In this document: in pieces, positions 8,719-18,003 of the stretch
How positions within the stretch are numbered: position 1 is the first letter of the stretch
Layout of the letters: every line of letters starts with the position of its first letter
NCBI RefSeq assembly: GCF_014230305.1
Contig: NZ_JACLAU010000010.1
Span: 41,324-105,323 of the forward strand
Source: Novosphingobium aerophilum
GTDB lineage: Bacteria; Pseudomonadota; Alphaproteobacteria; Sphingomonadales; Sphingomonadaceae
DNA: 64,000 nt
Direction of reading: 5' to 3'
Program-made: the position numbers and the translations under genes
The notes under the pieces: model-generated
The model's database searches: none
Told to the model about the DNA's origin: nothing
The model's input: only the letters and a program-made list of their open reading frames with translations

Positions 8719-9638
8719 CCGCGCCGCAGGCGATTGGCCCCGCCGCGGCCCCGGCGTCGCGGGCCGGGGCGATCCTCTCGTTCGCGATCATCTCGGTGGT
8801 CTGGGGATCGACCTGGCTGGTGATCAAGGACCAGATCAGCGTGGTGCCGCCGGCCTGGACGATCACCTGGCGCTTTGTCGTCGCCGGTGCGGCCATGGTC
8901 CTGCTTGCCGCGGTTCGCCGCGAGCCGCTGCGCCTGCCGCCCGGCGGGCAGAGCCTGGCGGCGCTGGTCGGGCTCACCCAGTTCCTCGCCAACTACCACT
9001 TCGTCTACCATTCGGAGGCCTATCTCACCTCCGGCCTGGTCGCGGTGCTCTATGCCCTGCTGATGGTGCCCAACGCGATCCTCTCGGCCGTGGTGCTGGG
9101 CACCCGGGTGACCGGGCGGTTCCTGGCCGGTTCGGCCGTGGCCGTGGCGGGGATCGCGCTGCTGCTTCTGCACGAGATCCGCCTTGCCCCGGCGGCCGAC
9201 CAGGTCTGGCTGGGGATCGTCCTGTCACTGGCCGGGCTGCTCTGCGCCTCCTGCGCCAACGTCGCCCAGGCCACGCCGCGCGCCGCGGCCTGCGGGACCA
9301 TCCCGTTCATCACCTGGGCCATGCTGTGGGGCGTGCTGTTCGAAACGGTCTGGGCCCTGGCCACCGCCGGACCCCCGGTGATCGATCCGCGGCCGGCCTA
9401 CTGGGGCGGGGTGGTCTATCTGGCGATCTTCGGCTCGGTCCTGCCCTTTCCGCTCTATTTCAAGCTCATCCGCGACATGGGGGCGGGCCGGGCGGCCTAC
9501 ACCTCGGTGGTCACCCCGATCGTCGCGATGATCCTGTCGACCCTGTTCGAAGGCTATCACTGGACTCTGCTCGCCGCGGCCGGATCGGTTCTGGCCATGG
9601 TCGGGCTGCTGATCGCGCTGAGCGCGAGACGGACCTGA
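8715..9638 (+). CDS. EamA/DMT-family inner-membrane transporter
   Basis: A 307-aa integral membrane protein starting at a GTG that overlaps the aldolase stop. About ten hydrophobic helices form two EamA repeats: the first begins AILSFAIISVVWGSTWLVIK, the typical WGS/T-W EamA entry motif, and the second begins near residue 155 (IVLSLAGLLCASCANV). The loop PFPLYFKLIRDMGAGRAAY is typical of the last repeat. Family members export amino acids and other small metabolites. Translational coupling to a threonine-aldolase-like enzyme hints at amino-acid efflux, which is inference. It converges on the SDR gene with a 9-bp gap. Confidence 0.9.
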   Translation: MTAPQAIGPAAAPASRAGAILSFAIISVVWGSTWLVIKDQISVVPPAWTITWRFVVAGAAMVLLAAVRREPLRLPPGGQSLAALVGLTQFLANYHFVYHSEAYLTSGLVAVLYALLMVPNAILSAVVLGTRVTGRFLAGSAVAVAGIALLLLHEIRLAPAADQVWLGIVLSLAGLLCASCANVAQATPRAAACGTIPFITWAMLWGVLFETVWALATAGPPVIDPRPAYWGGVVYLAIFGSVLPFPLYFKLIRDMGAGRAAYTSVVTPIVAMILSTLFEGYHWTLLAAAGSVLAMVGLLIALSARRT

Positions 9639-9647
9639 CCCGGGGGC

Positions 9648-10433
9648 CTAACCGCCGGCGGCAAGGACCGCGCGCAGCCCCTCGCGATAGGTTGGATAGG
9701 CCGGCACCCAGCCGAGGACGCGGCGGGCCTTGCGGTTGGTCACCCGCCGATTCTCGGCATAGAACGCGCGCGCCATCGGGGAGAGCCCGGCCTGGTCGAG
9801 CGGCAGCAGCGGTGGCAGGGGCAGGCCGGTCAGCCGGGCAGCTTCCTCGATCACCGCGTTCTGCGGGCAGGGCAGGTCGTCGGCCAGGTTGTAGGCCCCC
9901 GGCGGCGCGGCGATCCCGGCGAGCACACCGCTGGCGATGTCGTCGACATGCACGCGGCTGAACACCTGTTCCGGCAGGTCGATCCGGTGGGCCTGGCCGG
10001 CACGCAGCCGGTCAAACGGAGATCGTCCCGGGCCATAGATCCCGGGCAGGCGGAACACCCGGGCCCCGCGCGCCAGCCAGGCGGCATCGCATTCGGCGCG
10101 GGCGCTGCGCCGGCCGGTGCCGGTGGGCGCGCTTTCATCGACCCAGGCCCCGCCCGCGTCGCCATAGACCCCGGTGGAGGACAGATAGCCCAGCCAGCGC
10201 CCGGCCAGGGCATCGCCATAGCGGTCCAGCACGGGGTCCAGCCCCTCGCCCCCGGGCGGGACGGAGGACAGGACCGCAGCGGCATCGGCCAGCGCGGCGC
10301 GCACGGTGCCCTCGTCGTCGAAGCCCAGCGTGCCGTGGCGCCCGGTGGACATCACCTCCCACCCCTGCGCGGTGAAGCGATCGGCGATCACGCCGGCCGA
10401 ATAGCCCAGCCCGAAGATGAACAGACGCCGCAT
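9648..10433 (-). CDS. NAD(P)-dependent epimerase-like SDR (YeeZ type)
   Basis: A 261-aa extended short-chain dehydrogenase-like protein. The start at 10433 is preceded by GGAAAG and gives the N-terminal strand MRRLFIFGLGYSAGVIADRF, a GxGxxA-like nucleotide loop. LSSTGVYGD carries the serine/tyrosine region, and the stretch VHVDDIASGVLAGI is typical of sugar-epimerase-like SDRs. The classical YxxxK is not clear, as in many YeeZ-like proteins, so catalysis is uncertain. It is divergent from pepN with a 59-bp gap. Confidence 0.82.
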   Translation of the reverse strand: MRRLFIFGLGYSAGVIADRFTAQGWEVMSTGRHGTLGFDDEGTVRAALADAAAVLSSVPPGGEGLDPVLDRYGDALAGRWLGYLSSTGVYGDAGGAWVDESAPTGTGRRSARAECDAAWLARGARVFRLPGIYGPGRSPFDRLRAGQAHRIDLPEQVFSRVHVDDIASGVLAGIAAPPGAYNLADDLPCPQNAVIEEAARLTGLPLPPLLPLDQAGLSPMARAFYAENRRVTNRKARRVLGWVPAYPTYREGLRAVLAAGG

Positions 10434-10492
10434 CGTAACTTTCCATAGGGGCACGGCTGGCATTCGGGCAAGCAGGCACTAAGAAGGCGGTC

Positions 10493-13132
10493 ATGGATCT
10501 CTTGCCCGACACCGCTCCCCCCCCGACCGCCAATGCCGAGACGGCGCCGACCCCTCCGCCGGTGATTCGCCGGGCCGACTATCGCCCCCCGGCCTGGCTG
10601 GTCCCCGAGGTGGCGCTGGACTTTGCGCTGGGTCTCGACGCGACCACGGTCCGGGCCGAGCTGACCGTGCGCCGCAACCCCGCCATCGACCGCGCGCCGC
10701 TCCGCCTTGCGGGGGACGGGATCGCCGCCCGGGCGGTGACGGTCGATGGCCTGCCCAGCAACGCGTGGCGGATGGACGGGGCCGACCTGGTGATCGACCT
10801 GCCGGGCGCCGAACACCGGATCGGGATCGAGACCGCGATCAACCCGGCGGCCAACAGCCAGCTGATGGGCCTCTATGCCTCGGGCGGGATGCTCTGCACC
10901 CAGTGCGAGGCCGAAGGCTTCCGCCGCATCACCTTCCATCCGGACCGGCCCGACGTGCTGTCGGTCTACCGGGTCCGGCTGAGCGGGGACAAGGCCCGCT
11001 TCCCGGTGCTGCTGGCAAACGGCAACTGCATCGCCACCGGGGACCATGGCGATGGCACCCACTGGGCCGAATGGCACGATCCCTGGCCCAAGCCGTCCTA
11101 CCTGTTCGCGCTGGTCGCCGGCGATCTCGTGGCCACCCGGGACCGCTTCACCACGATGTCGGGCCGCGCGGTCGAGCTGGCGATCTGGGTGCGCCCGGGG
11201 GACGAGGGGCGCACCGCCCACGCCATGCGCAGCCTGATCCAGTCGATGCGCTGGGACGAGGAAGCCTTCGGGCGGGAATACGATCTGGATCTGTTCAACA
11301 TCGTCGCCGTGTCCGATTTCAACATGGGGGCGATGGAGAACAAGGGGCTCAACGTCTTCAACACCCGCTATGTCCTGGCCGATCCGGAAACGGCCACCGA
11401 CGGCGACTATGACGCGGTCGAGGGGGTGATCGGGCACGAATACTTCCACAACTGGTCGGGCAACCGCGTGACCTGCCGCGACTGGTTCCAACTGAGCCTG
11501 AAGGAAGGCTTCACCGTGCTGCGCGACCAGCTTTTCAGCGCCGCGATGGGGTCCGAGCCGGTCAAGCGGATCGAGGATGTGCGGGTGCTGCGCGCGGCCC
11601 AGTTCCCCGAGGATTCGGGCCCGCTGGCCCATCCGATCCGGCCGGATTCGTACCAGGAGATCTCCAACTTCTACACCGCCACGGTCTACAACAAGGGGGC
11701 CGAGGTGATCCGCATGATGCGCACCCTGGCCGGTCCCGAGCGGTTCCGCGCGGGCTGCGACCTCTACTTCGCCCGCCACGACGGCGAGGCCGCAACCTGC
11801 GAGGACTTCATCCGCGCGATCGAGGAGGGGGCCGGGCTCGACCTGACCCAGTTCCGCCTGTGGTACAGCCAGGCGGGCACCCCCAGGGTCACGGCCCGGC
11901 TCGATCATGCCGGCGATACCGCCACGCTGCACCTGGCCCAGCAGGTCCCGGCCACGCCGGACCAGCCGAGCAAGCAGCCGATGCCGATCCCGCTGCGCAT
12001 CGCCCTGCTGGACCGCGCCACCGGGCGCCACGCCGGCGAACACCTGGTCGTGCTCGACACGGCCGAGGCGCGGTTCGATTTTCCCGGCCATGCGCAGCCG
12101 CCGGTCCTGTCGATCAACCGCGGCTTTTCGGCCCCGGTGGCGCTGGATGCCGGGCAGTCGGACGCCGATCTGGTGTTCCTTGCCGCCCACGATGACGATC
12201 CCTTCGCCCGCTACGAGGCGCTGCAACGGCTGATCGTCGGCCACCTGACCGGCGCGATCGATGGCACGCTCGACGCGGCCGGGCGCCAGGCCGGGCGCGA
12301 GGCGATCGGCGGGGCGCTGGCCGCCGTGCTCGACGATCCCGCGCTGGACGATCTGATGCGCGGCGAGCTGCTGATCCTGCCCGCCGAAAGCTATCTGGCC
12401 GAACAGGTCGCCGCCGCCGATCCGGTGTCGATCCGCCGCGAGCGCGAGGCGCTGAAGGCCTGGCTGGCCGACCGCCTGGCCGACCGTTTCCTCGCCCTCC
12501 ACGATCGGGCGATCCTGGTGCCCTATTCGCTCGACGCTGCGGCCCGCGGCGCGCGCAAGGTCAAGACCCAGGCCCTGGTCTACCTGGCCGCCGGGCGACC
12601 CGAGGAGGCGGCGCGCCGGGCCGCGGCGCAGTACGATGCGGCCGACAACATGACCGACCGGCAGGGCGCGATGATGGTGCTGTGCGGGCTCGACACCCCG
12701 CTGCGGGCGCAGAAGCTGGCCGATTTCCACGCCCGCTATGCCGCCGATGCCCTGGTCATCGACAAGTGGTTCTCGCTCCAGGCGGGCTCGCTCCACCCTG
12801 CGGCGCTTGATCATGTCCGCGCCCTTGCGGGGCATCCCGACATGACGCTGACCAATCCCAACCGGGTGCGCTCGCTCTACATGGCCTTCGCCGCCAATGC
12901 CGGGGCGTTCCACGCCGCCGACGGATCCGGATACCGGATCATCGCCGACCTGATCCTCGCGCTCGATCCGCTCAATGCCCAGACCGCCGCGCGCTTCGTG
13001 CCCCCGCTGGGTCGCTGGCGGCGGATCGACCCGGGCCGGGCCGCCCTGATGCGCGCCGAGCTCGAGCGGATCCTCGCCGCGCCCCGCCTCTCGCGCGACA
13101 CCTACGAACAGGTCAGCCGCAGCCTTGGCTGA
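10493..13132 (+). CDS. pepN: Aminopeptidase N (M1 metallopeptidase)
   Basis: An 879-aa zinc aminopeptidase that trims N-terminal residues of cytosolic peptides. The zinc motif HEYFHNW lies at residues 315-321, with the third ligand E338 in WFQLSLKEG. The exopeptidase motif GAMENKGLN precedes it. The size and the C-terminal helical half (DUF3458-type, ending SRDTYEQVSRSLG) match the E. coli-like PepN subfamily. An AAGGCGG ribosome site precedes the ATG. The proline/threonine-rich first 25 residues are not part of the fold. Its 3' end overlaps pgeF by 8 bp. Confidence 0.97.
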   Translation: MDLLPDTAPPPTANAETAPTPPPVIRRADYRPPAWLVPEVALDFALGLDATTVRAELTVRRNPAIDRAPLRLAGDGIAARAVTVDGLPSNAWRMDGADLVIDLPGAEHRIGIETAINPAANSQLMGLYASGGMLCTQCEAEGFRRITFHPDRPDVLSVYRVRLSGDKARFPVLLANGNCIATGDHGDGTHWAEWHDPWPKPSYLFALVAGDLVATRDRFTTMSGRAVELAIWVRPGDEGRTAHAMRSLIQSMRWDEEAFGREYDLDLFNIVAVSDFNMGAMENKGLNVFNTRYVLADPETATDGDYDAVEGVIGHEYFHNWSGNRVTCRDWFQLSLKEGFTVLRDQLFSAAMGSEPVKRIEDVRVLRAAQFPEDSGPLAHPIRPDSYQEISNFYTATVYNKGAEVIRMMRTLAGPERFRAGCDLYFARHDGEAATCEDFIRAIEEGAGLDLTQFRLWYSQAGTPRVTARLDHAGDTATLHLAQQVPATPDQPSKQPMPIPLRIALLDRATGRHAGEHLVVLDTAEARFDFPGHAQPPVLSINRGFSAPVALDAGQSDADLVFLAAHDDDPFARYEALQRLIVGHLTGAIDGTLDAAGRQAGREAIGGALAAVLDDPALDDLMRGELLILPAESYLAEQVAAADPVSIRREREALKAWLADRLADRFLALHDRAILVPYSLDAAARGARKVKTQALVYLAAGRPEEAARRAAAQYDAADNMTDRQGAMMVLCGLDTPLRAQKLADFHARYAADALVIDKWFSLQAGSLHPAALDHVRALAGHPDMTLTNPNRVRSLYMAFAANAGAFHAADGSGYRIIADLILALDPLNAQTAARFVPPLGRWRRIDPGRAALMRAELERILAAPRLSRDTYEQVSRSLG

Positions 13133-13889
13133 GGTGGAGGTCCTGCGGGCCGCCGTGTTCGGCGATTGGCCGCACGGCTTCCTCGGACGGGCCGGGGGCC
13201 TCTCCGGCGGGCCGGTCGCGGGGCTGAACGTCGGCCTTGGCGCGGGTGACGATCCCGACACGGTCCGCGCCAACCGCCAGCGCGCGGCCGCGGCGATCGC
13301 GCCGACGGCGCGGCTGGTCACGGTCTACCAGGTCCACTCGGCCGAATGCGTCACCGTGGGCGAACCCTGGCCCGACGACGCCCGGCCCGAGGCCGATGCC
13401 CTGGTGACGGACCGGCCCGGCCTGCTGCTGGGTGTGGTCACCGCCGATTGCGCGCCGGTGCTGCTTGCCGACCGGACCGCCGGAGTGATCGGTGCGGCCC
13501 ATGCCGGGTGGAAGGGGGCGTTCGGCGGGGTGACCGATGCCACCGTCATGGCGATGGAGGCCCTGGGCGCCCGGCGCGAAGCGATCGTCGCCGCGGTCGG
13601 GCCGTGCATCGCCATGGCCAGTTACGAGGTCGACGCCGGATTCGAGGCCCGCTTCCTGGCTGCCGATCCCGCCAACGGACGGTTCTTCGCGCCCGGCCGC
13701 CCCGACCATGCCCAGTTCGATCTGGAAGGCTATGTCGCCCACCGCCTGGCCGCGGCCGGGGTGGGTCGGGTCGAGCGGCTCGGGGAGGACACCTATGCCC
13801 AGGAGTCGCGGTTCTTCTCGTTCCGCCGCGCCACGCACCGCGGCGAACCCGCCTATGGCCGGCAGATTTCCGCGATTGCCCTGCCCTGA
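13125..13889 (+). CDS. pgeF: Peptidoglycan editing factor / multicopper polyphenol oxidase-like protein
   Basis: A 254-aa YfiH/laccase-domain protein. Family members were first called polyphenol oxidases; PgeF in E. coli prevents misincorporation of L-serine into UDP-MurNAc peptides, and homologues show purine-nucleoside phosphorylase-type activity. The metal-binding pattern is complete: QVHSAECV, VTADCAPVLL, AAHAGWKGAFGG and GPCIAMASYEVD. The start is uncertain: TTG at 13125 (used here, overlapping pepN) or GTG at 13134, neither with a clear ribosome site. Likely translated as an extension of pepN. Confidence 0.92.
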   Translation: MAEVEVLRAAVFGDWPHGFLGRAGGLSGGPVAGLNVGLGAGDDPDTVRANRQRAAAAIAPTARLVTVYQVHSAECVTVGEPWPDDARPEADALVTDRPGLLLGVVTADCAPVLLADRTAGVIGAAHAGWKGAFGGVTDATVMAMEALGARREAIVAAVGPCIAMASYEVDAGFEARFLAADPANGRFFAPGRPDHAQFDLEGYVAHRLAAAGVGRVERLGEDTYAQESRFFSFRRATHRGEPAYGRQISAIALP

Positions 13890-13943
13890 AGGACACTCCC
13901 CTCGCGGCACCAAGAGGCCTATGCGGGGCCGGTAAAAATGCGG

Positions 13944-13972
13944 TTGGCAGGGCTTGGTTTCGCGTCTATCAG
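13944..13972 (+). promoter_or_regulatory. Putative sigma-70 promoter of petABC
   Basis: TTGGCA (13944-13949) and TATCAG (13967-13972) are separated by 17 bp, 139 bp before petA. The leader also contains a GGCGCAATCGCGCC hairpin. Assignment rests on consensus match and position only. Confidence 0.4.
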
Positions 13973-14111
13973 GCCGGCCAAGTCGGACCGGGAACGGCTG
14001 AAAAAGGCGCAATCGCGCCGTCTGCGGTCACCCGGAACATCGACCGAATACTTCGACGGGCCCGGCCCGGCACCAGCCGGAGCGGGCCGCTAGAGCAGGG
14101 CAAGGTCAACC

Positions 14112-14675
14112 ATGTCAGATCATGCGGGCACTGAAGCCGTACTTCCCGAAGGGGAAGGGGTGCGTCGGCGCGACTTCATCAACATTGCCGCGGTCAGTGC
14201 CGCCGGCGTCGGCGGTGTCATCACGCTGCTGCCGCTGGTCAGCCAGATGGCCCCCTCGGCCGACGTGCTGGCCGAAAGCTCGACCGAGATCGACGTCAGC
14301 GCGATCGCGCCCGGCCAGGCGATCAAGGGCATGTTCCGCAAGCAGCCGGTGTTCATCCGCAACCTGACCCCGGCCGAGGTCGAGGCCGCCAACAAGGTCG
14401 ACGTCGCCAGCCTGCGCGATCCCGAGACGCTCAAGCAGCGGACCAAGGAAGGCAAGGAAAACTGGCTGATCACCATGGGCGTCTGCACCCACCTCGGCTG
14501 CGTGCCGCTGGGTGCCGGCGAGGGCGAGGTGAAGGGCGAGTTCGGCGGCTACTTCTGCCCCTGCCATGGCTCGTCCTATGATACGGCCGCGCGCATCCGC
14601 AAGGGTCCGGCTCCGAAGAACCTTCAGGTTCCGGAGTACGCATTCACCTCCGACACCATCGTCAAGATCGGCTGA
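14112..14675 (+). CDS. petA: Rieske iron-sulfur subunit of cytochrome bc1
   Basis: Carries electrons from ubiquinol to cytochrome c1 in complex III, anchored to the inner membrane with its cluster domain in the periplasm. The 187-aa product has a twin-arginine-type N-terminus ([10 protein letters not shown]) and one membrane helix, residues about 25-45. The 2Fe-2S ligands are CTHLGC and CPCHGSSYD. The extra insert of about 40 residues between helix and cluster domain is usual for alphaproteobacterial Rieske proteins. First gene of petABC, 10 bp before petB. Confidence 0.98.
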   Translation: MSDHAGTEAVLPEGEGVRRRDFINIAAVSAAGVGGVITLLPLVSQMAPSADVLAESSTEIDVSAIAPGQAIKGMFRKQPVFIRNLTPAEVEAANKVDVASLRDPETLKQRTKEGKENWLITMGVCTHLGCVPLGAGEGEVKGEFGGYFCPCHGSSYDTAARIRKGPAPKNLQVPEYAFTSDTIVKIG

Positions 14676-14685
14676 GGTCACCACC

Positions 14686-15972
14686 ATGAGCTTCCCCTGG
14701 GCCAACGAATACAAGCCTGCCAATGCGCTGACGCAGTGGCTTGACGAAAAGCTGCCGCTGCCGCGCTTCGTCTACAACGCGGTCGGTGCGGGCTATCCGG
14801 TGCCGCGCAACCTCAACTATGCGTGGAACTTCGGCGTGCTCGCCGGCTTCTGCCTGATGCTGCAGATCGTCACCGGGGTGATCCTGGCGATGCACTATGC
14901 GGCCAATGCCGATGTCGCCTTCAATTCGGTCGAGCACATCATGCGCGACGTGAACTGGGGCTGGATGCTGCGCTACGCTCACGCCAACGGGGCCTCGGCC
15001 TTCTTCGTGGTGGTCTATGCCCACATCTTCCGCGGCTTCTTCTACGGCTCGTACAAGGCCCCGCGCGAGATGATCTGGCTGCTCGGCGTGGTCATCTTTC
15101 TGCTGATGATGGCCACTGCCTTCATGGGCTACGTGCTGCCCTGGGGCCAGATGTCGTTCTGGGGCGCCAAGGTGATCACCGGCCTGTTCGGCGCGATCCC
15201 GCTGGTCGGCGAGCCGATCCAGATCTGGCTGCTCGGCGGCTATGCGCCGGACAATGCCGCGCTGAACCGCTTCTTCTCGCTGCACTTCCTCCTGCCCTTC
15301 GTGATCGCCGCGGTCGTGATCCTGCACATCTGGGCGTTGCACATCCCGGGTTCGTCGAACCCGACCGGGGTCGAGGTGAAGACCGAGAGCGACACCGTGC
15401 CGTTCCACCCGTACTACACGGCGAAGGACGGGTTCGGGCTGGGCGTGTTCCTGCTCGGCTACTGCACGATGCTGTTCTTCTTCCCCAACGCGCTCGGCCA
15501 CCCGGACAACTACATCCCGGCCAACGCGATGAGCACCCCGGCGCACATCGTGCCCGAATGGTACTTCTGGCCGTTCTACGCGATCCTGCGCGCCTTCACC
15601 TCGGACTTCTTCATCATTCCGGCCAAGCTGATGGGCGTGCTCGCCATGTTCAGCGCGATCCTGGTGTGGTTCTTCCTGCCCTGGCTCGATCGCTCGCCGG
15701 TTCGTTCCGGCCATTTCCGCCCGGTGTTCAAGAAGTTCTACCTGGCGCTGGTGATCGACGTGCTGGTGCTCGGCTATTGCGGCGGTGCGCCGGCGGCCGA
15801 ACCCTACGTGATGATCAGCCAGATCGCGTCGATCTATTACTTCGCCCACTTCCTGATCATCCTGCCGATCGTCTCGGCGATCGAGCGGCCCGAAGCGCTG
15901 CCGTTCTCGATCACCGAAGCCGTCCTCGGCAAGGATGAATCGGCCACGCTCGCCCCGGCGGCGGCGCACTGA
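14686..15972 (+). CDS. petB: Cytochrome b of the bc1 complex
   Basis: A 428-aa multi-helix membrane subunit that binds hemes bL and bH and both quinone sites. The start ATG at 14686 lies 10 bp after petA; an upstream extension in frame overlaps petA and is rejected. Heme histidines lie in helices around [19 protein letters not shown] and in the fourth helix ([20 protein letters not shown]). The Qo-site PEWY motif is present as [16 protein letters not shown]. The length indicates an unfused cytochrome b, with cytochrome c1 separate downstream. Confidence 0.98.
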   Translation: MSFPWANEYKPANALTQWLDEKLPLPRFVYNAVGAGYPVPRNLNYAWNFGVLAGFCLMLQIVTGVILAMHYAANADVAFNSVEHIMRDVNWGWMLRYAHANGASAFFVVVYAHIFRGFFYGSYKAPREMIWLLGVVIFLLMMATAFMGYVLPWGQMSFWGAKVITGLFGAIPLVGEPIQIWLLGGYAPDNAALNRFFSLHFLLPFVIAAVVILHIWALHIPGSSNPTGVEVKTESDTVPFHPYYTAKDGFGLGVFLLGYCTMLFFFPNALGHPDNYIPANAMSTPAHIVPEWYFWPFYAILRAFTSDFFIIPAKLMGVLAMFSAILVWFFLPWLDRSPVRSGHFRPVFKKFYLALVIDVLVLGYCGGAPAAEPYVMISQIASIYYFAHFLIILPIVSAIERPEALPFSITEAVLGKDESATLAPAAAH

Positions 15973-16001
15973 GCCGCAGCGAGACGGAAAGAGACAGACC
16001 C

Positions 16002-16838
16002 ATGATCCGCATCATCTCGATCCTCGTCGGGGCGTTCTTCTCGCTCGCCCTGCTGTGGTCCTTCGGCAACGGCGCCGCCTCGTTCATCAAGGAGCCGCCG
16101 GCCGCGACGGCCGAGGCTCTGTTCCACCAGCACCCGAAGCACTACAGCTTCTCGTCGGACAGCGCCTTCGGCACCTTCGACAAGCAGCAGCTGCAGCGTG
16201 GCTTCAAGGTCTACAAGGAAGTCTGTGCCGCCTGTCACGCGCTCAAGCAGGTCGCTTTCCGTGACCTGAAGGCGATCGGCTACAACGACGACGAGGTGAA
16301 GGCGGTCGCCAAGGGCTTCCAGATCCCGGTCTACAACCCGGCCACGGGTGAGGTGAACACCCGCGACGGCCTGCCCACCGACCACTTCCCGCCGGTCGTC
16401 TATGCCGGCCAGGGCAATCCGCCGGACCTCTCGCTGATCACCAAGGCCCGTCACGGCGGCGCCGCCTATGTCGCCTCGCTGCTGACCGGCTATGCCGAAC
16501 AGGAAGGCTACAAGAACGAGAAGGGCCAGGAACTGCTCAAGCTGTTCCCCGATGCCAAGACGCCGGATGGCCTTTACTTCAACCCCTACTTCGCCAACCT
16601 GAACATCGCGATGCCGGCTCCGATCGCCTCGGATGACCAGGTGACCTATACCGATGGGACCAAGGCCACGGTTGACCAGATGGCGCAGGACGTGTCGGCG
16701 TTCCTGACCTGGACCGCCGAGCCCAAGCTCGACAAGCGCAAGCAGACCGGCTGGGCGGTGCTGGGCTTCCTGCTCTTCGCCACCACCCTGGCCTATATGG
16801 CCTACCGCAACATCTGGGCGGGCAAGAAGGGTCACTGA
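16002..16838 (+). CDS. petC: Cytochrome c1 of the bc1 complex
   Basis: A 278-aa periplasmic heme protein that passes electrons from the Rieske centre to soluble cytochrome c. The N-terminal hydrophobic helix (IISILVGAFFSLALLWSF) acts as export signal. Heme attachment is CAACH in VYKEVCAACHALKQV, and the probable axial methionine is within NLNIAMPAPI. A C-terminal helix (AVLGFLLFATTLAYMAYRNI) anchors it to the inner membrane. The operon ends here at a strong terminator. Confidence 0.98.
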   Translation: MIRIISILVGAFFSLALLWSFGNGAASFIKEPPAATAEALFHQHPKHYSFSSDSAFGTFDKQQLQRGFKVYKEVCAACHALKQVAFRDLKAIGYNDDEVKAVAKGFQIPVYNPATGEVNTRDGLPTDHFPPVVYAGQGNPPDLSLITKARHGGAAYVASLLTGYAEQEGYKNEKGQELLKLFPDAKTPDGLYFNPYFANLNIAMPAPIASDDQVTYTDGTKATVDQMAQDVSAFLTWTAEPKLDKRKQTGWAVLGFLLFATTLAYMAYRNIWAGKKGH

Positions 16839-16863
16839 TCCTGACGGCCACTGCCAGGGAAAT

Positions 16864-16896
16864 GGCCCTCCGCATCCCCGATGCGGAGGGCCTTTC
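16864..16896 (+). terminator. Rho-independent terminator after petC
   Basis: A perfect 13-bp stem, GGCCCTCCGCATC with GATGCGGAGGGCC and a 3-base loop, followed by TTTCGCTT. It closes the petABC transcript 26 bp after the petC stop and stands directly before the apt ribosome-binding site. Confidence 0.85.
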
Positions 16897-16912
16897 GCTT
16901 GGAGCAAACACA

Positions 16913-16928
16913 GGGGAGGAACGCGTTG
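16913..16928 (+). promoter_or_regulatory. Ribosome-binding site fixing the apt TTG start
   Basis: GGGGAGGA at 16913-16920 followed by a 5-base spacer and TTG at 16926. The frame is open further upstream to 16881, but that start would lie inside the petC terminator stem, so the TTG is preferred. Confidence 0.7.
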
Positions 16929-17462
16929 AGCCCCGATGAGCTGAAGCCGCTGGTCCGGACGATCCCGGATTTCCCCCAGCCCGGCATCCTGTTCCGCGAC
17001 ATCACCACCCTGATTGGCCACGGCGCCGGTTTCGCCCACAGCGTGCGCCACCTGGCCGACCGCGCCCAGGCGGCTGGCGCCGAGGCCGTCGCCGGGATGG
17101 AGGCGCGCGGCTTCATCTTCGGGGCCGCTGTCGCCGCGCGGCTCGCCCTGCCCTTCGTCCCGGTGCGCAAGCCGGGCAAGCTTCCGGTCCCGACCCTGGG
17201 GATCGACTATGCCCTGGAATACGGGCAGGACCGGCTGGAGATCGATCCGGGCGCCGTTTCGCCCGGCCAGCGGGTGGTGATCATCGATGATCTGATTGCC
17301 ACCGGCGGAACCGCCCTCGCCGCCACGGCGCTGCTCCGCCAGGCGGGCGCCCGGGTGGATCACGCGCTGTTCGTCATCGACCTGCCGGACCTGGGCGGCG
17401 CCGCCCGCCTGGCCGATGCCGGTGTCACCGTCGCCGCACTGATGGCCTTTCCCGGCCACTGA
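16926..17462 (+). CDS. apt: Adenine phosphoribosyltransferase
   Basis: Purine salvage enzyme making AMP from adenine and PRPP in the cytosol. Starting at TTG 16926 gives 178 aa, close to E. coli Apt. The N-terminal signature IPDFPQPGILFRDIT, the GMEARGFIFG loop and the PRPP-binding motif VVIIDDLIATGGTA are all intact. It is transcribed in the same direction as petABC but separated by the terminator, leaving little room for a promoter (about 30 bp), so readthrough from the pet operon may supply part of its expression. Confidence 0.96.
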   Translation: MSPDELKPLVRTIPDFPQPGILFRDITTLIGHGAGFAHSVRHLADRAQAAGAEAVAGMEARGFIFGAAVAARLALPFVPVRKPGKLPVPTLGIDYALEYGQDRLEIDPGAVSPGQRVVIIDDLIATGGTALAATALLRQAGARVDHALFVIDLPDLGGAARLADAGVTVAALMAFPGH

Positions 17463-17548
17463 CCGCACCGCGCACCCACCGCGCAGCAGATCGACTTGAC
17501 GACACCCCGTCCGCAGTGGCAAGCGCACTCGCCTGCACTCCGGTGCCT

Positions 17549-17622
<74 letters not shown>

Positions 17623-18003
17623 TCCTCCTGTCCAAAACTGGACCATCTAGTCTGGAGTCCGGGTGGAAAATCCCGGTATTCCGGAGCTTTCTGGCCATAC
17701 GGGTCCTCGGAAGAAAAATCCACCTGCAGAACGCGGCTCCGTTCAGGTGGCGAAGCGGCTTGGTGCCTGATGCTGGAGCGATGGCGATCGCGACCATTTG
17801 TCCCGGTTCATCAGACCGAATTCTGACAAAGGGCTCTGGGGCTGCCAAGTCGCACGCAACTCCGGGGTCAGTCGAGTGGGATTGGGCAAACCGGGCCGTC
17901 AACCGCAACAATCCGATTGACCCCGTGAACGTTCTCATATAGTGAACGTTCACAATCGGTGCCGCAGCATGCGTGAGCGCCGGGTAGAGGGGAGAGGAAC
18001 GGA
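17623..18003. other. Intergenic region upstream of the TonB receptor
   Basis: About 380 bp with no credible gene. Its base composition is more AT-rich than the surroundings. The proximal 90 bp hold a promoter, two LacI-type operators and a strong ribosome site (GGGGAGAGGA before the ATG at 18004). I see nothing definable in 17623-17910. Confidence 0.6.
17917..17953 (+). promoter_or_regulatory. Promoter with two LacI-type operators before the TonB receptor
   Basis: A -35-like TTGACC (17917-17922) and -10-like TATAGT (17938-17943) have a short 15-bp spacer. Two operator copies overlap them: GTGAACGTTCTC (17925-17936) and the perfect palindrome GTGAACGTTCAC (17942-17953), with centres 17 bp apart. 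The same core recurs before the GH3 gene at 29140. Binding by the LacI regulator at 26830 is inferred from this sharing; position across the -10 implies repression. Confidence 0.7.

Noticed and set aside
10388..13321. Minus-strand frame of 977 codons
   Set aside because: Antisense of pepN and pgeF, which have complete catalytic motifs; no domain seen in the antisense product.
13890..14111. Riboswitch or small RNA before petA
   Set aside because: Only a short GGCGCAATCGCGCC hairpin and a promoter-like pair are visible; no known riboswitch core.
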